47,036 bases of DNA. Source: Tubiluchus corallicola (Eukaryota; Priapulida; Priapulimorpha; Priapulimorphida; Tubiluchidae). Below, one piece after another: positions 33,440-44,630 of the stretch. A model generated the notes under the pieces. It had not been told where the DNA came from, ran no database searches, and was given only the letters and a program-made list of their open reading frames with translations. The stretch spans positions 1 through 47,036 of the forward strand of contig JAQGDQ010001328.1 of assembly GCA_030141605.1 (NCBI GenBank), in the 5' to 3' direction. Numbering within the stretch: position 1 is the first letter of the stretch; each line of letters starts with the position of its first letter. The position numbers and the translations under genes were made by a program.

Positions 33440-34473
33440 AAAATTCTCTATTGGAATAATGTGTACAAGAGAAAGGACTATTATTGGGGTTTTGGTAGAA
33501 AACCTTTTCTTGAAAATTGCCAAAAGGAATCATCATTTTGTGAGACAACAGCTAATCACTCAATGTTGGCTGAAAGTGATGCAGTAATTATTCATCCAGT
33601 TAAGCCGTATATTAACCTGAACCATGTACAAACACTGCAGTCTTCAAATCAAAAGTGGCTACTTTTCTCAGTTGAGTCACGCCTTTATAAGAATTTTCAG
33701 CTTGAACGTTTAAACATAAAAATACATTGGACAATGACTTACCGACTAGATTCAGATATTGTTGTGCCATATGGGGGTATAGTAAAGCGAACCACACGTG
33801 AGAAATATGTTTTTGGACAACATCGCAAAAACAAAAAATCAAAACTTGTAGCTTGGTTCGTCAGTCTCTGCAGCACCAAAAGTCATCGAGAGCATTATGT
33901 CTATTATCTTAAAAATATGCTAATGTTGACGTTTATGGGGCGTGTAATGCAAGAAAAAAACTGAAAAATCTAGCAAATTGTTATACATTTCTTCAGGAAA
34001 ACTATAAATTCTATCTTTCCTTTGAAAGCACAGTGTGCAAGAATTACGTTACAGAAAACCTTTTTGCAGTAATGATGTATGACGTAGTTCCAATAGTGTT
34101 AGGTGGTGCAAATTACCCCCGGCTTTTACCTCCAAACTCTTACATAAATGTTGACGATTTTGCATCACCAAAGGAACTGGCATTATTACTAAAAGGCATG
34201 AAAGACTATGAGTACGACGAGTACGGAAAGAAACTCACAAAGCCGTGTTGGTTTTTCCGACAGACAAAAATTTTAAGCATGGGCTTCATCATCAGCAGAA
34301 CTTTTTGGTGTGAATTATGCATGAGGTTGCACAGTGAAGTAATGAGCAATGACGCAAAGAATAAAATTAAAAAAGACAAATATTATAAAAACTTAACTAT
34401 GTGGTGGGAAAATGATGTGTGCACAGTGAACAAATATTCAAATTTACATTCATCACAAGATCCATTTCATTAA
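33440..34473 (+). pseudogene. Alpha-1,3-fucosyltransferase (GT10) pseudogene
   Basis: It parallels the intact copy at 24121-25374 from about that protein's residue 74 to its end: ILYWNN, WGFGRKPFLENC, HWTMTYRLDSDIVVPYGG, FGQHRKNKKSKLVAWFVSLC, FYLSFESTVCKNYVTENLF and VPIVLGGANYPRLLPPNSYI. No membrane helix or ATG is present at the 5' side. Breaks: the frame changes at an A5 run near 33911-33915; a second change lies near 34225, where the next 25 codons (HKAVLVFPTDKNFKHGLHHQ) read in another frame; a third at a T5 run near 34302 restores it. The donor motif FENS has become FEST. Homopolymer sequencing error could explain two of the breaks, but not the missing 5' end. Most likely a dead tandem paralogue. 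Confidence 0.85.
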
Positions 34474-34880
34474 AACAATGAAAAACTATATTACATTGTC
34501 GTGCACTGTGATATCTGTTTCAGTTTAAAGATTTCATCCTTTTCAGCAAATATTCATAAAATAGTATCCATAGGGGTGAAAAAGTATATGCTTAGCTTTT
34601 CTTTTTTCTTGAAAAAATGTCAAATTAATCACTTGTTCTTTCTAAGTAGGGAGATTTCTTGGCCCTTCAACCGTTAACATGATAACCGCTAAAATTTCAC
34701 TCTACTAAAACCTCTGAAACAGTCAAAAGTGACAGCTCCTGAAATATTGCTTTAAGGAATGGTAATTAACTGCAAATAAAATGTGCCTAAAGATTAAAAT
34801 GTTTTATGTAGCGCTTATGTAGTATTGAAACTTTTATATGCAGTTATTACAAACTTTACAAAGACATTACAGGTGTACAT
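34474..34880. other. Intergenic between the GT10 pseudogene and a piggyBac relic
   Basis: AT-rich sequence without a recognisable feature. Confidence 0.4.
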
Positions 34881-34883
34881 TAT

Positions 34884-35275
34884 TTATTTACATTGCAGCA
34901 TTTTAATTGCAGCAGTTTTTTTACATGTACACCTTCCACAAACTGGCTTGTTAAACACACAGCAGCATTCAGATGTTTTGTTTCTGCATCTGGCAATATG
35001 ACACCGACGACGTTCAGGACTTACAGCGGTATCGGCTACTGCAAGTGGTCCAATGCATTTATGAGGGCTTTATTGCACGGTTTGCATACAATTCTTCATC
35101 TAGTTCCAAATCAATATTTCGACGAACAACTTTGCTATCCGTGCATTTTTTAAACATTATACAAGCATTAACTCCAGGTAGATCTAAAATATTGTAGAAG
35201 ATTTGTGCAAGAAGACATTTGCTCCCTGCTTCAATTTCAATGCATTTTTGTACAAAAATCAACATATTTTATTAA
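34884..35275 (-). pseudogene. piggyBac transposase C-terminal remnant
   Basis: The minus strand gives LLAQIFYNILDLPGVNACIM and VVRRNIDLELDEEL (35200-35080), matching the piggyBac pattern WPxxxFYNxLDxxxxNAYxxY and RRxFLxxLxxEL. In another frame RRRCHIARCRNKTSEC with CCVFNKPVCGRCTC follows (35005-34915), the Cys-rich C-terminal domain that binds the transposon ends. A frameshift separates the two parts, and the DDD catalytic core upstream is not recognisable. The last codons end at a stop at 34884-34886. Confidence 0.7.
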
Positions 35276-35789
35276 ATACATGGATCAGTACTAAACGTTT
35301 CAGCTACAAGCTGAGATGAAGTGATAAGACTCTGTTTCCGGACAGAGGGGTGCGGCACCTTTTGTTAAATTATGGATGTGTACTAAGTCACTGCGTATAC
35401 CCAAAACTGTCTCACCAATGTTTGGTTATATCATCTTAACAAATTCTGCCTAACAGCTATAATCTATCGATTTTGTAACGTTTGCACAATGAGAGCCTAC
35501 TAATTGGGTTTCCCGAAGCTACATGTTAAATTTATATTATTTATAAACTTATTAGACACTATGTTACTGTAATTAGGCGATACAAGAAGCGACAACAGCT
35601 TTTTTTGGATACACCCAATTTTTGAAAACCGTGAACACTAAGGCGAATATTGCACCAAGTTGTAATGGATGAAGAAAAGTGTGCTAGTTATTAGGGAATG
35701 CAACCTGCAAATTTTCGAATTTTTCTTGATTAAATGTTCGAGATTGTGTTCCCGGTGAATTGCGCCTTGTGTTACGCTACTGAGCATCC

Positions 35790-36338
35790 CCATGGCACTG
35801 GTCAGAAGGAGTCAAAGGCAGGAAAGAAACTTACATAAATAAATCTTTGACAGTTTGCGAATACAACAAGAAAATGGGTGTATTTGACAAAACGGATCAA
35901 CTCCTACAGATATGGTGCTCCCAGAAAAAGTATGAAATGGTACAGGAAGCTAGCAATACATCTATTGTTTATTTCATACAAAAAGTTTCATCCAAACACA
36001 AAAAGAGCTACTTGTAATTTCAACAAGAAATTATAGGCAGTCTGCTTTTCGAAGCCAATGAGGTAAGAGATGTAAATGTTCCTCGCTTAGAGCATATTGT
36101 GCGTCTAAGTGAGAAACATTTCATCTCAGTTCTACCACCTACAAGCAATAAACAATACCCAACCAAACGATGGGGAGTTTGTTATGCCAACGTGGAGGTA
36201 AGGTACTGCTTTTACAGTGCACTAGCCAGCCTGCCCTATGTTTTGCAGGATGCTTTGAAATATGCCATACGAAACTTAATTACCTTACCATGTGGTAATG
36301 CTGATATTGATGATGATTATGAGATGACACGGCGGTGA
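35790..36338 (+). pseudogene. piggyBac (PGBD4-like) transposase C-terminal remnant
   Basis: Plus-strand translation: VCEYNKKMGVFDKTDQLLQ matches IDYNKxMGGVDxxDQxxxYY, which holds the third catalytic Asp of the DDE-type piggyBac domain. VRLSEKHFISVLPPTSNKQY then PTKRWGVCYANVEV match the ERHFPxxIPPT...PxRRCxVCY region that opens the Cys-rich end. One internal TAA at 36015-36017 breaks the frame. Zinc ligands after VCY are mostly lost. It is diverged from the minus-strand remnant next to it, so two different piggyBac copies decayed here. Confidence 0.75.
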
Positions 36339-36754
36339 TACTGATGACGATATTGGTGATGATGACAATAACATCGACACTAACATTTTTTTAAAAAAGT
36401 ACAGTTACAGTATTTTTGTGAATTTAAATCCGTGATAAAATTTGTAACAACACAACAATATTTTGTGTATGAGAAACTTTTCTGTGTGATTACTTTCCTT
36501 TTATTTTCTTCTGCTTTTCTTTCTTTTCAGCTTCCCCTTCCTCATTTTCTCAACATTTTTCATTATTCTCACAAGTTTGTTAATCCATCGACGAGACGAC
36601 GACTACACACAGATGGCAGTGAAATGGAGGGAGCACTGGGAGGAGCGACAGCAGCAGCACTGGCAGGGTGGGAGGTTGTCAGCTATGATGGCAGCAACGG
36701 TAATACTAACAGAAAAAGTGGTGGTGATGTAGCAAAAATCATGTTATAATAACA
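36339..36754. other. Intergenic; possible splice acceptor
   Basis: Asp-coding GAT repeats at 36308-36375. CTTTTCTTTCTTTTCAG at 36514-36530 would be a good 3' splice site before a frame ending at 36749, but no domain is visible there. Confidence 0.3.
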
Positions 36755-37945
36755 TTGCAGTGCGCCAGTTGGTATGCAAATTACATGTCAGTGATGTGGT
36801 TAATATTCGTTCAAAATCGTTCGACAAAAATCAGTAGCTTTCCCATTGCACGAATAGTCACCGAAAATGACGTTAACCTTATTAGGTTTACATTTTCCGA
36901 TGCAGAAAATGTTATTTCGCGTATTAAGCATAACAAGAGCAGCCCACAGAATGGGATGTTTTCAGATAGCTTGATTAACGGTTCCGAATCGTTAAGCATT
37001 CATTTAAGTGTGCTCTTTAACTGTGCGGCGAATCACGGCAAATGCCCTGATAATTAATTGTCCTCTAGTATTATTTCCATCCCAATGATAAACGAGGAGA
37101 TCTCTGTGATATAACTATTACAGAGGTATTGCGTTTTCATCACCAATTTGCAAAATTTTGGCCTGGCTGATTTTATTAAAGTATATGGATACACTTGTGA
37201 CTTCTGACAACCAATTTGGATTCAAAAGAGACATATCTACTAGAATGTATACTTCAGTTGTAAAAGAAACTGTGTCATATAATTTGCATGATAGCACCCC
37301 TGTTTATAGTGCATTCCTGGATGTCTCTTAGGCTTTAGACAAAGTCAACTTTATCAAATCGTTTAGATTGTTGTTAAAAAGGAATCTTTCCTCCATTATT
37401 ATATACGTACATTTTTAAACATGTATATCAAACAAAAAAATGAACGTAAATGGGATTATGAAATGTCAAACGCGTTTACTGTGTCTGATGGGGTGCGGCA
37501 AGATGCTGTTCTTTCTCCCACCCTTTTCGGAGTATATTTAGATGATCTGCTGGTAAAACTTCAAGAATTCCGCTGCGGTTGCTACGATGCCAATGTTTAC
37601 ACTGACACAGTCAGCTACGCTAACGATTTAACAATTTTAGCACCTAGTGCAAAGGCATTGCAAAAGTTGCTCCTGATCTGTGATGAATATGCCAATGAGA
37701 ATAACATAAATTTTGTTAATATGCAGGGCAATAAAATTAAAAGCAAATGCATTCGATTTACTCCATTTTAAGAAAAAAATTGCCATATCCAATGCTTTGC
37801 GACACCCCTCTCACCTGGTGTGATACGGTCGTCCATTTTGGACATATTTTGTCTTTGATCTCTCTGATGATGCCGACATTTTACGCAATGTCGCAGTTAC
37901 GTAAGAGCAGTTTTTGTGTGTCACGTAAACAGCATCATTAATTTG
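36755..37945 (+). pseudogene. LINE reverse transcriptase relic (CR1-like)
   Basis: SDAENVISRIKHNKSSPQNG (about 36898) is the start of reverse transcriptase (VxxxIxxLKxxKSPGxDG). After stops, VSDGVRQDAVLSPTLFGVYL and TDTVSYANDLTILAPSAKAL (37470-37660) match the GVxQGxxLSPxLFxxYxDDL and YADDLxxLxxS motifs. The catalytic YADD has become YAND. The next piece, TPLTWCDTVVHFGHIL (about 37802), matches the following wxxxxxxLGHIL motif in another frame. Multiple stops and frameshifts; inactive. Confidence 0.8.
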
Positions 37946-38699
37946 TAACTTTGGCTTTGTAAAGAGCCAAATCAAAACAAAAATTGCAATATTGCTGTGC
38001 GTAAGTTATGGTGCCTCACATATTGAACACACACTTATATATTACCTTAAATTGTCAATATTGTACATCCAAGTCTACAGTTTATCAAGCGTTTTATTAA
38101 ATATTATTTTAATTGTAAACAAAGTGGTAACACTATTGTAGAATTTGTGGCACACCAAGGTCTGTTTACTGTTAAATCAGCAATGGGTTTTAATTTACGA
38201 CATATATGTTGCATATTGAACTGTAGTAGCTATCAGTTAGAAAATTGATATTATATTTTGGCAAGGAGATCAGTGAGGAAAGTTGCTTTGATAGGAAAAC
38301 AACTTGTAATCGTTAATATGGCTAGAGACTGTGTTGAGCGCTTAAAATGTAATGATTTTAATTATTTAAACACAACATAGCTGCAATCATTTCTAAATTA
38401 CATTGTAACATGTTAATTTGAAAGAAAAGCCCATTAATTCTTTTTACCATCGTCATGCTGTTTTTATTACTAATCGCGTGAATTGACTGCTAACCCTTTA
38501 TATTATGAATATCTTTATTTTCAAATACATTATTTTATTTCAAAGGAAAACTAAGCCAACAACTATTTAATTGTGCCTTGTTTCTGTGCTGTCCTGCCAG
38601 GAGAAGCTTAAACGCGGCCAAGACTTGCTTTTAGATTTTAGGTTTTAGATTTATCCAATCCTAATATACAATAATATCTTACAAATAAATGTGATTAGC
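37946..38699. other. Intergenic, no recognisable feature
   Basis: AT-rich; no frame, tRNA-like motif or tandem repeat seen. Confidence 0.4.
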
Positions 38700-40720
38700 T
38701 AACGTTTTAGGACGGTAGAAAGCCACCAGGCATGAATGCGCTTACAGTGGCCCGCATTAATTATAGTTATTTCTATTAAATTTACAGAAAGGATTAAAAT
38801 CAAACATAAGTAGTTTAAAGGAAAAAGAACGGAAGTTGGTAGCATTGATAATCTCCGACGGTAAACTGTTCCACATATCGATCACCCTGTTCAAAAAAGA
38901 GTATTTAAAAAAATCAATACGACAATAAATTTTGTACGACTTGTAACTATGGCTCCTTAATTCGAGACTAGGTAAAAAAAGGCGTTAGAACTTAGACAAA
39001 TAAGTGCTTGGCATTTTGTACACCATTTTCATATGAAAAATAAAACATCTGATTTCAAGAGCCTGTAGCTTCAAATGGTCTAGTTTACTAAAATATTTAA
39101 CATAAGTTAACCACATTTAGCATATAACCGTTTTTTAACATGTCTTTGTGCTCGCTCGATTTTATCAATCATAGTAACATTATGAGGATTCCATACAGGG
39201 GTGCAACATTCCGTACAGGGGTGCAACATTCCATACAGGGATGCAATATTCCAACAAAGATCTAACGAATGACTTATACGATGTTAAAAGAGCGTCAATG
39301 TTTTTGCAGCAAAACAAAGAAAATCATATTTGGTAATTTAAAAGCTTTGGTAACCGTGCTGAGTACAGTAATTTGAAAAATTTTAGGTCTGAACATACGG
39401 TAACACCAAAGTTTCTACAACAAGTATTCACTGGTAAAGGCGTGTCGTTAAATACGTCCTGAAATTAGGGATTGCTGCGTCAAATGTGAACGAGTACACA
39501 CTTATGAGCTGCAATAGTAAGCTGCCGTTTGCTGACCCATTCTGCAAGAGTTTACAAAGTTCGACTAAGACTTTGATTACTATCAGATGTTATGAAAAGT
39601 TTAACATCAACAGCGTATAACTTGACAAAGACCAAATCCTAATATTAAGGCAAATCATTTAAATTACAGTAAAAATAGTTTTGGTCCAAATATGGAACCC
39701 TGGACTGTGGCCTAGGCAAATCTTGCGTATTTAGAGAACTTTGAACCTACACGTACACGCTGGTTACGATTAGACAAAAATGCAGAAGATCACCAAAAGT
39801 ACCGTACGCCACTAATTTACATATTAACAACAGAATCGAAAGCTTTAGCAAAGTCCACGTGTATTGCATCAACGTTTTCCCTCTGTCTAATAATTTACTC
39901 CATTCATTTGTACATTCTGACAATTGAGTACAAATAGATTTAGCCCTTAAAAACCGTGCAGTGCTATTGTGATAAGTTTATGCATTAGCAAATAACGCAA
40001 CAGTTCATTTTTAATGCAAGTTTCTATTGTTTTGCAGGCAACACAAATTAATGAAATTGGTCGATAATCACGGTGGTCTGACGGGTCAGTTTTTAAAAAA
40101 AAAACAAGTATGACATCTCGGGTTAACGGAACAGTAGGTAGAGTATCTTGGGTCTGGTTAGGAATTATTGTTTTTCATAACAACTACTGGTTTTATGCAT
40201 TTCAACAGCAAAGTTTAGCATAAAATAGTAGATAGGATCGTGATTAATTTTACTATTCTTATTGACTTTTAGTTCGTTAGAAAATCAAACATTACATCAT
40301 AACAACTTTAAGTAACTATTCGAGTTGTCGTCCAGGAAATTAATGCAGTCAAGCGAGAAATCAGATCAAATTATCTGTTGATGCGCGCCTGACTGCCAAG
40401 GCTAATTCAACTCATATAATTTCGTGATTTACTACTTCATGGCTAAGAAAACGGCAGGAGACAAACGTACATCGCTATAGCTCCACTTATTGCACGTCCT
40501 AAAACGGGTTGGTAGCAATTATGCATGTATCTGAATCACATATATTTCAGTCAGATTTGTAAATCTTTGCAATGCAAGCTGTTTCGACTAATTTAAAAAC
40601 ATCATAATTTTTGTCAATAAACTGCGCGGTATTCAGCTGTAAAAATTCATACGTTTGTCAGCGAATAAATTAGAACCAGGGTTTAAATGAATACCGCCAC
40701 ATAAAAGTAACGAGAAAACT
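38700..40720 (-). pseudogene. Near full-span CR1-like LINE ORF2, decayed
   Basis: Minus-strand motifs run from high to low coordinates. LLLCGGIHLNPGSN (40713-40672) resembles the 2A-like GDxxxNPGP leader of many LINE ORF2s. SDHRDYRPISLICVACK (about 40090) and DAIHVDFAKAFDSV (about 39870) begin reverse transcriptase, then VQGSIFGPKLFLL (about 39690). YAVDVKLFITSDSNQSL (about 39620) carries YAVD in place of the catalytic YADD. SFVRSLLEYCIPVWN (about 39225), IERAQRHVKKRLYAKCG and IDMWNSLPSEIINATN (about 38880) complete the C-terminus. Many stops are present and the endonuclease is barely readable. Confidence 0.8.
39188..39253. repeat. 20-bp tandem triplication inside the LINE
   Basis: TTCCATACAGGGGTGCAACA, TTCCGTACAGGGGTGCAACA and TTCCATACAGGGATGCAATA lie end to end. 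The unit length is not a multiple of three, so it disrupts the reading frame just after the ILEYCxPVWN-type motif. Confidence 0.9.
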
Positions 40721-40731
40721 GTGATAATGAT

Positions 40732-40835
40732 CAACCCTAACCTTAACACCCTTCAAATAATGGAACTACCCTAACCCTAACATCCTTTGAATAATGGAAC
40801 TTGTCCTAACCCTAACATGCTTCAATTAATGATCA
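40732..40835. repeat. 34-bp minisatellite with telomere-like CCCTAA cores
   Basis: Three units of about 34 bp, each with CCTAACC(C/T)TAACA followed by a (C/T)TTCAAATAATGGAACT-like end; ATAATGG recurs at 40757 and 40791 and ATTAATG at 40825. It abuts the 5' end of the minus-strand LINE that ends near 40720. Confidence 0.75.
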
Positions 40836-40969
40836 ATTAACCCTATATGAGAGTGTGAAATGAGTTGTAGGTTTGTGCATGCGCGGTTGCTCCATCCCTA
40901 ATTTGTTATGAAATGTGAAGGTTGATTTGCATAGTTGCTTTAACTCTAGATCTATCTCTAATTTACTAT

Positions 40970-41760
40970 TACAAACTTGTTGTAATAACAGTTTTCTTTA
41001 TTTAGGTTTAGAAACTTAATCACTGTTATGTGCAAACAGAAGTATTTCGCTATGGGTGGTTACTCTAGCACTATCCTTAAACTTGTTGGGATGAAAGTTT
41101 TCTTTAAGTGGGTTTTGAATCTTAAACACTGTTAGTGGATATATGTTTCTGTATTAAATAAAAGTTTTTACTTCCAATAACAGCTTGAACGGAAATGTTT
41201 CGCTCTGATCCTACTTTATTAACCCTATCTTATTATGAAGAAAGTTTAACAGAGAATGCGAGCAAGTTCATGCATAATTACACGACTAATAGGTTGCATC
41301 CATTTACGTCACGTGACTTTGATTCACGTAGATTGTTACTTTCGTTTAACAGCACGAACGACAGTATTTCGCGGGAAAAAATCTTTCCCACGCTATAGAT
41401 TGCGCAATAATCTCGTGTAATTGGTTGATAATATAGTGGAAAGATCTTATGTAATTGCTTTTTGTGATTGCATAATAATCTTGTATAATTGTTCTTAACA
41501 GTTTACATGTACGACAGACCAACCTCTTTATTCGTCAACACATGTTATTTAATTAAGTTTTGATCTATCTATGAATACTCTTAGCTGAGAATTTTTTTTA
41601 CATTGAGTAATGATCTTGTAAAATTGGTTTTAAGGGTTAACATGCACGAAAGACCACCCTGTTTTTTCAACAAAACGTTCTGTCTAATTAAGATTTCTTA
41701 CGATTAAAGATAAAAGATAATTTTGTTACAATCGTTTGTTGTAGGTTTACATTGAGTATT
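40970..41760. repeat. Degenerate tandem repeats of about 106 and 135 bp
   Basis: AAACTTGT followed by AGTTTTCTTTA and CTTAA(T/A)CACTGTTA occurs at 40973 and 41079, a period of 106 bp. Further on, ATCTTGTATAATTG at 41478 and ATCTTGTAAAATTG at 41613 begin two units about 135 bp apart that share ACATG(T/C)ACGA(C/A)AGACCA and TAATTAAG. All are diverged. No coding content. Confidence 0.55.
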
Positions 41761-43609
41761 TTAAAACTCACTTAATTCTATCCATTCTAGCAAAATGTCA
41801 TTGATATTTATTCATAAATATTTTCATAACACACATTGTATGGATGCCGCGTTCACCAATTATATCATTAGTGGTATGTGTGGTTCATGCATGAATTAAA
41901 CACCACCATCAGAGTTCCATATCAGGTGTAAAAGTTTTATTGGCTTGTTTTATTTAAAAAAATGAACACAAATAGAAGAAATAGAATTAAAAGATGAGCA
42001 TTGTGTACGCACTTTAATTACGCAAATTATGTGTTTACCACCTTCAATAAGGCATCATGTTTTTAATTGCTATAGCGTCATTCACTATCAAATTCTTTAA
42101 CAATTTCGCTTCTTCAGAACCTCGCTAGTTAAAATTTTTTTGACAGAGTATTTGCATGCATCTTACAGAAAAACAGACATGCATTACCTACTAAAAATTC
42201 TTCAGAACTTCGTACACGCAATTTTCTGACGTAATGTAAACTTCGGATAAACAGTTAGATTGCTACTAACAGAATTTCTCTTCATTAGTTGCTAGGTTAG
42301 AAGAACTGCAAACATAATTATTGTAGACTGCATTCGTAATTTATGCACGTAACGTCAGTATGTACTCAAAAAGTTTCATCAAACCTGCTGTATGAATATG
42401 TTAACAGCGCGTAGGCGCGTCTAAGGTTAATTTACATAATTACATCACTGACAGGTTGCATTCCATTAGGTCACGTGACGACCCCAAACTAGACGTATCA
42501 ACTTGGATGGTGCAAGCATATTCTCGTGTTCTCTTCTTCTTTATCCAGATGGATTTTGAGTCGTTTGTGCATACAGGGGCAGACAATAGGGGCCAGTTAA
42601 TGGTAGTCGCTGCTAAGTTCGATCAGTTCCTTGGCCGAGCTAGGGGTACTAACCGACTGCCCACTAAAGGAAACAGACAGTAGCTGAGCGTAGGCAGACT
42701 CTACGGGGGCTCTACCTAAATAGCATGGATTCTTTTGTGGTGTGATGAATGAAAAACAGGCTTTCCATCTATACCTCAAAAATCAAACTGTAACCAGTCG
42801 AATAAATGACAAAATATTAAGTTTAATGACAAAAACAAAAACAGTGGTATAATTGAGCTTTTTGTAAACAATGGAAACTAGTAATAAGCAAAAGCTAATC
42901 TGAAAACGCTACTAAACAGCAAGGCATGGAACAAATGCAATGACAAAACATGCAAAAATCATACAGTGTTCCTAACTATTTAAAGGGTTCCTACTTACTC
43001 TACCAGCCACCCCAAAATGCGTACGCTAGCATAATATCTTCTCCAGACAAGTGTAGTTTGTGGTCGTAGTCCTTTAGAATGACTAAAGTATGGTTCAGAC
43101 TTCATCTAATGGGCTCACGACTCCAACAGTAACGACGCAAAAAGTCTGAGAGAAACGTAGCTAAATGTTTCAACGTAAGTCTGTCAAAAGGGTGACTTGT
43201 GAACGGAGCTGTAGGCACACATGCGCCTTCTGGAATTACCTGGAGAGATTCATGCTGCCATGAACAGCACAGACCAAAGCCGCCACCTGGTTTAAACTTG
43301 TGTCAAGTTACAACAACAAACAATTTTAAATGTAGCTGGCAGCACATGTTTACTTATTCGCAATAGTATTATTCATTGCATAAATCGTAAATGAAAATTC
43401 AGAGTAGAATAATGTAGACCCTTGCAAGAACGAGACGTTCACACAACGTTGTGAAAATCCCGTGAGTTCAAAAAGCTGATAGCATATAAGTTACATGCCC
43501 AAATACAAATTATAAAGAGCTTTAACAGAAACATATTAATTTTCTTAAATGCAGTTAATAAGCTATCAGAATAAAGATATGATGACATGAGAGTGTTAAT
43601 TTCGTTTTT
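41761..43609. other. Intergenic; scattered short repeats only
   Basis: No recognisable gene. A 75-aa frame at 42456-42683 has no domain. Its start overlaps AGGTTGCATTCCATTAGGTC, which resembles AGGTTGCATCCATTTACGTC at 41290; both run into ACGTGAC. Confidence 0.4.
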
Positions 43610-44230
43610 GTAGCTGAGTAAATATTTTGCAAAACCAATTCTCTGAGGGAAAAAGCTATTAGTGGTAGAGAGCACCTATTTTCTGTTTTGCAAATCTTTT
43701 GCAAAGCAAGTTTTCAAAGGAGAGAAAGTTTGAGAACACTCTGCCGTTGAGAAGAGCAAATAATTCTCGAAGCTATTAGCGGGCGAGAGCGCATTTTTCT
43801 ACCTGAGTAAATATTTTGCAAAGGAAATTTTCAAAAGAAAAGAAAGTAGGAGAGCACTCACCCCCTGGGAAGACCAATTAGATGCACAGAGCGCTTATTG
43901 TGTTCTAGGAGAGTAAATGTTTGGCAAAGCTAATTTTATAAATGACAAAAGCTTTGCGAGCACTCACCCCCTGGGAAGACCAATTAGATGCACAGAGGGC
44001 TTATTGTGTTCTAGGAGAGTAAATGTTTGGCAAAGCTAATTTTATAAATGACAAAAGCTTTGCGAGCACTCACCCCCTGTGAAGAGCTTAGTTCTGTTTA
44101 CCTTTGAGATGACTGTCTTTTCTTTCGAAAATAAGCTCCAGACGCTATGATAGTAATACATCCTTTTCGTTCTCTTTCCTATTTCCTATTTTACCTGTAA
44201 AAGAAGATTATCTTTTCCGAGTAAAAATTC
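43610..44230. repeat. 106-bp tandem repeat array (block C, right copy, inverted)
   Basis: Reverse complement of the modules at 3930-4600. CACCCCCTG motifs at 43859, 43965 and 44071 are exactly 106 bp apart. The first two units (CTGGGAAGACCAATTAGATG, CAAAGCTAATTTTATAAATG) differ at a single noted position (AGCGCTT versus AGGGCTT). The outer part (43610-43850) is more diverged. Confidence 0.85.
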
Positions 44231-44630
44231 CGAGGACCCAACACTTGATTTTTTCGAAATTTTGACCAAACAGCCTATAGAAAAAACGCTCTAGCGGTGA
44301 CTGGTTGAAACTCTCTGAAGGCGATTTAGAAAGAAGAGGAAGAACATGGCTACACGATGTGGGTTACGTTTTAGTACACCTCAACTAGAAGGAGTGGAGA
44401 CGAGTTAATTAGAGGTTCAATTTTCGGCAATTCTAACTTGGAAAACCGCTGATGCAAAACCATTATTCTGACGTCATCCATTATGCTCTAGCTATAGCTT
44501 TATAACATTAATTCAGCAAAAGCTGCTACTGGCTTTGCCTTATAAATAAGGACTATGTAGGATGCTCGCGTATTTTTGATTATAAGTGTATGTGTATTTA
44601 TGCGCCAAATTTTTGCGGATCATTGGTGGA
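44230..44630 (+). repeat. Helitron-like block B, right copy (inverted)
   Basis: Reading forward it matches the reverse complement of 2370-2760 in order: GACCAAACAGC, AACGCTCTAGC, GAAAGA(A)GAGGAAGAACA, GACGAGTTAATTAGA, TTCTGACGTCATCCATTAT and the decayed hairpin CGCCAAATTTTTGCG near 44602. The terminal CTAG has been lost. It also matches 1-150 in the same orientation. It directly follows the inverted block C, so order C-B is kept in both flanks. Confidence 0.8.

Noticed and set aside
42456-42683. 75-codon frame
   Set aside because: No domain, a repeat-derived start and no upstream signal.
43861-44080. CRISPR array
   Set aside because: The spaced motifs are contiguous 106-bp tandem units with similar 'spacers', in an animal genome; no cas genes.
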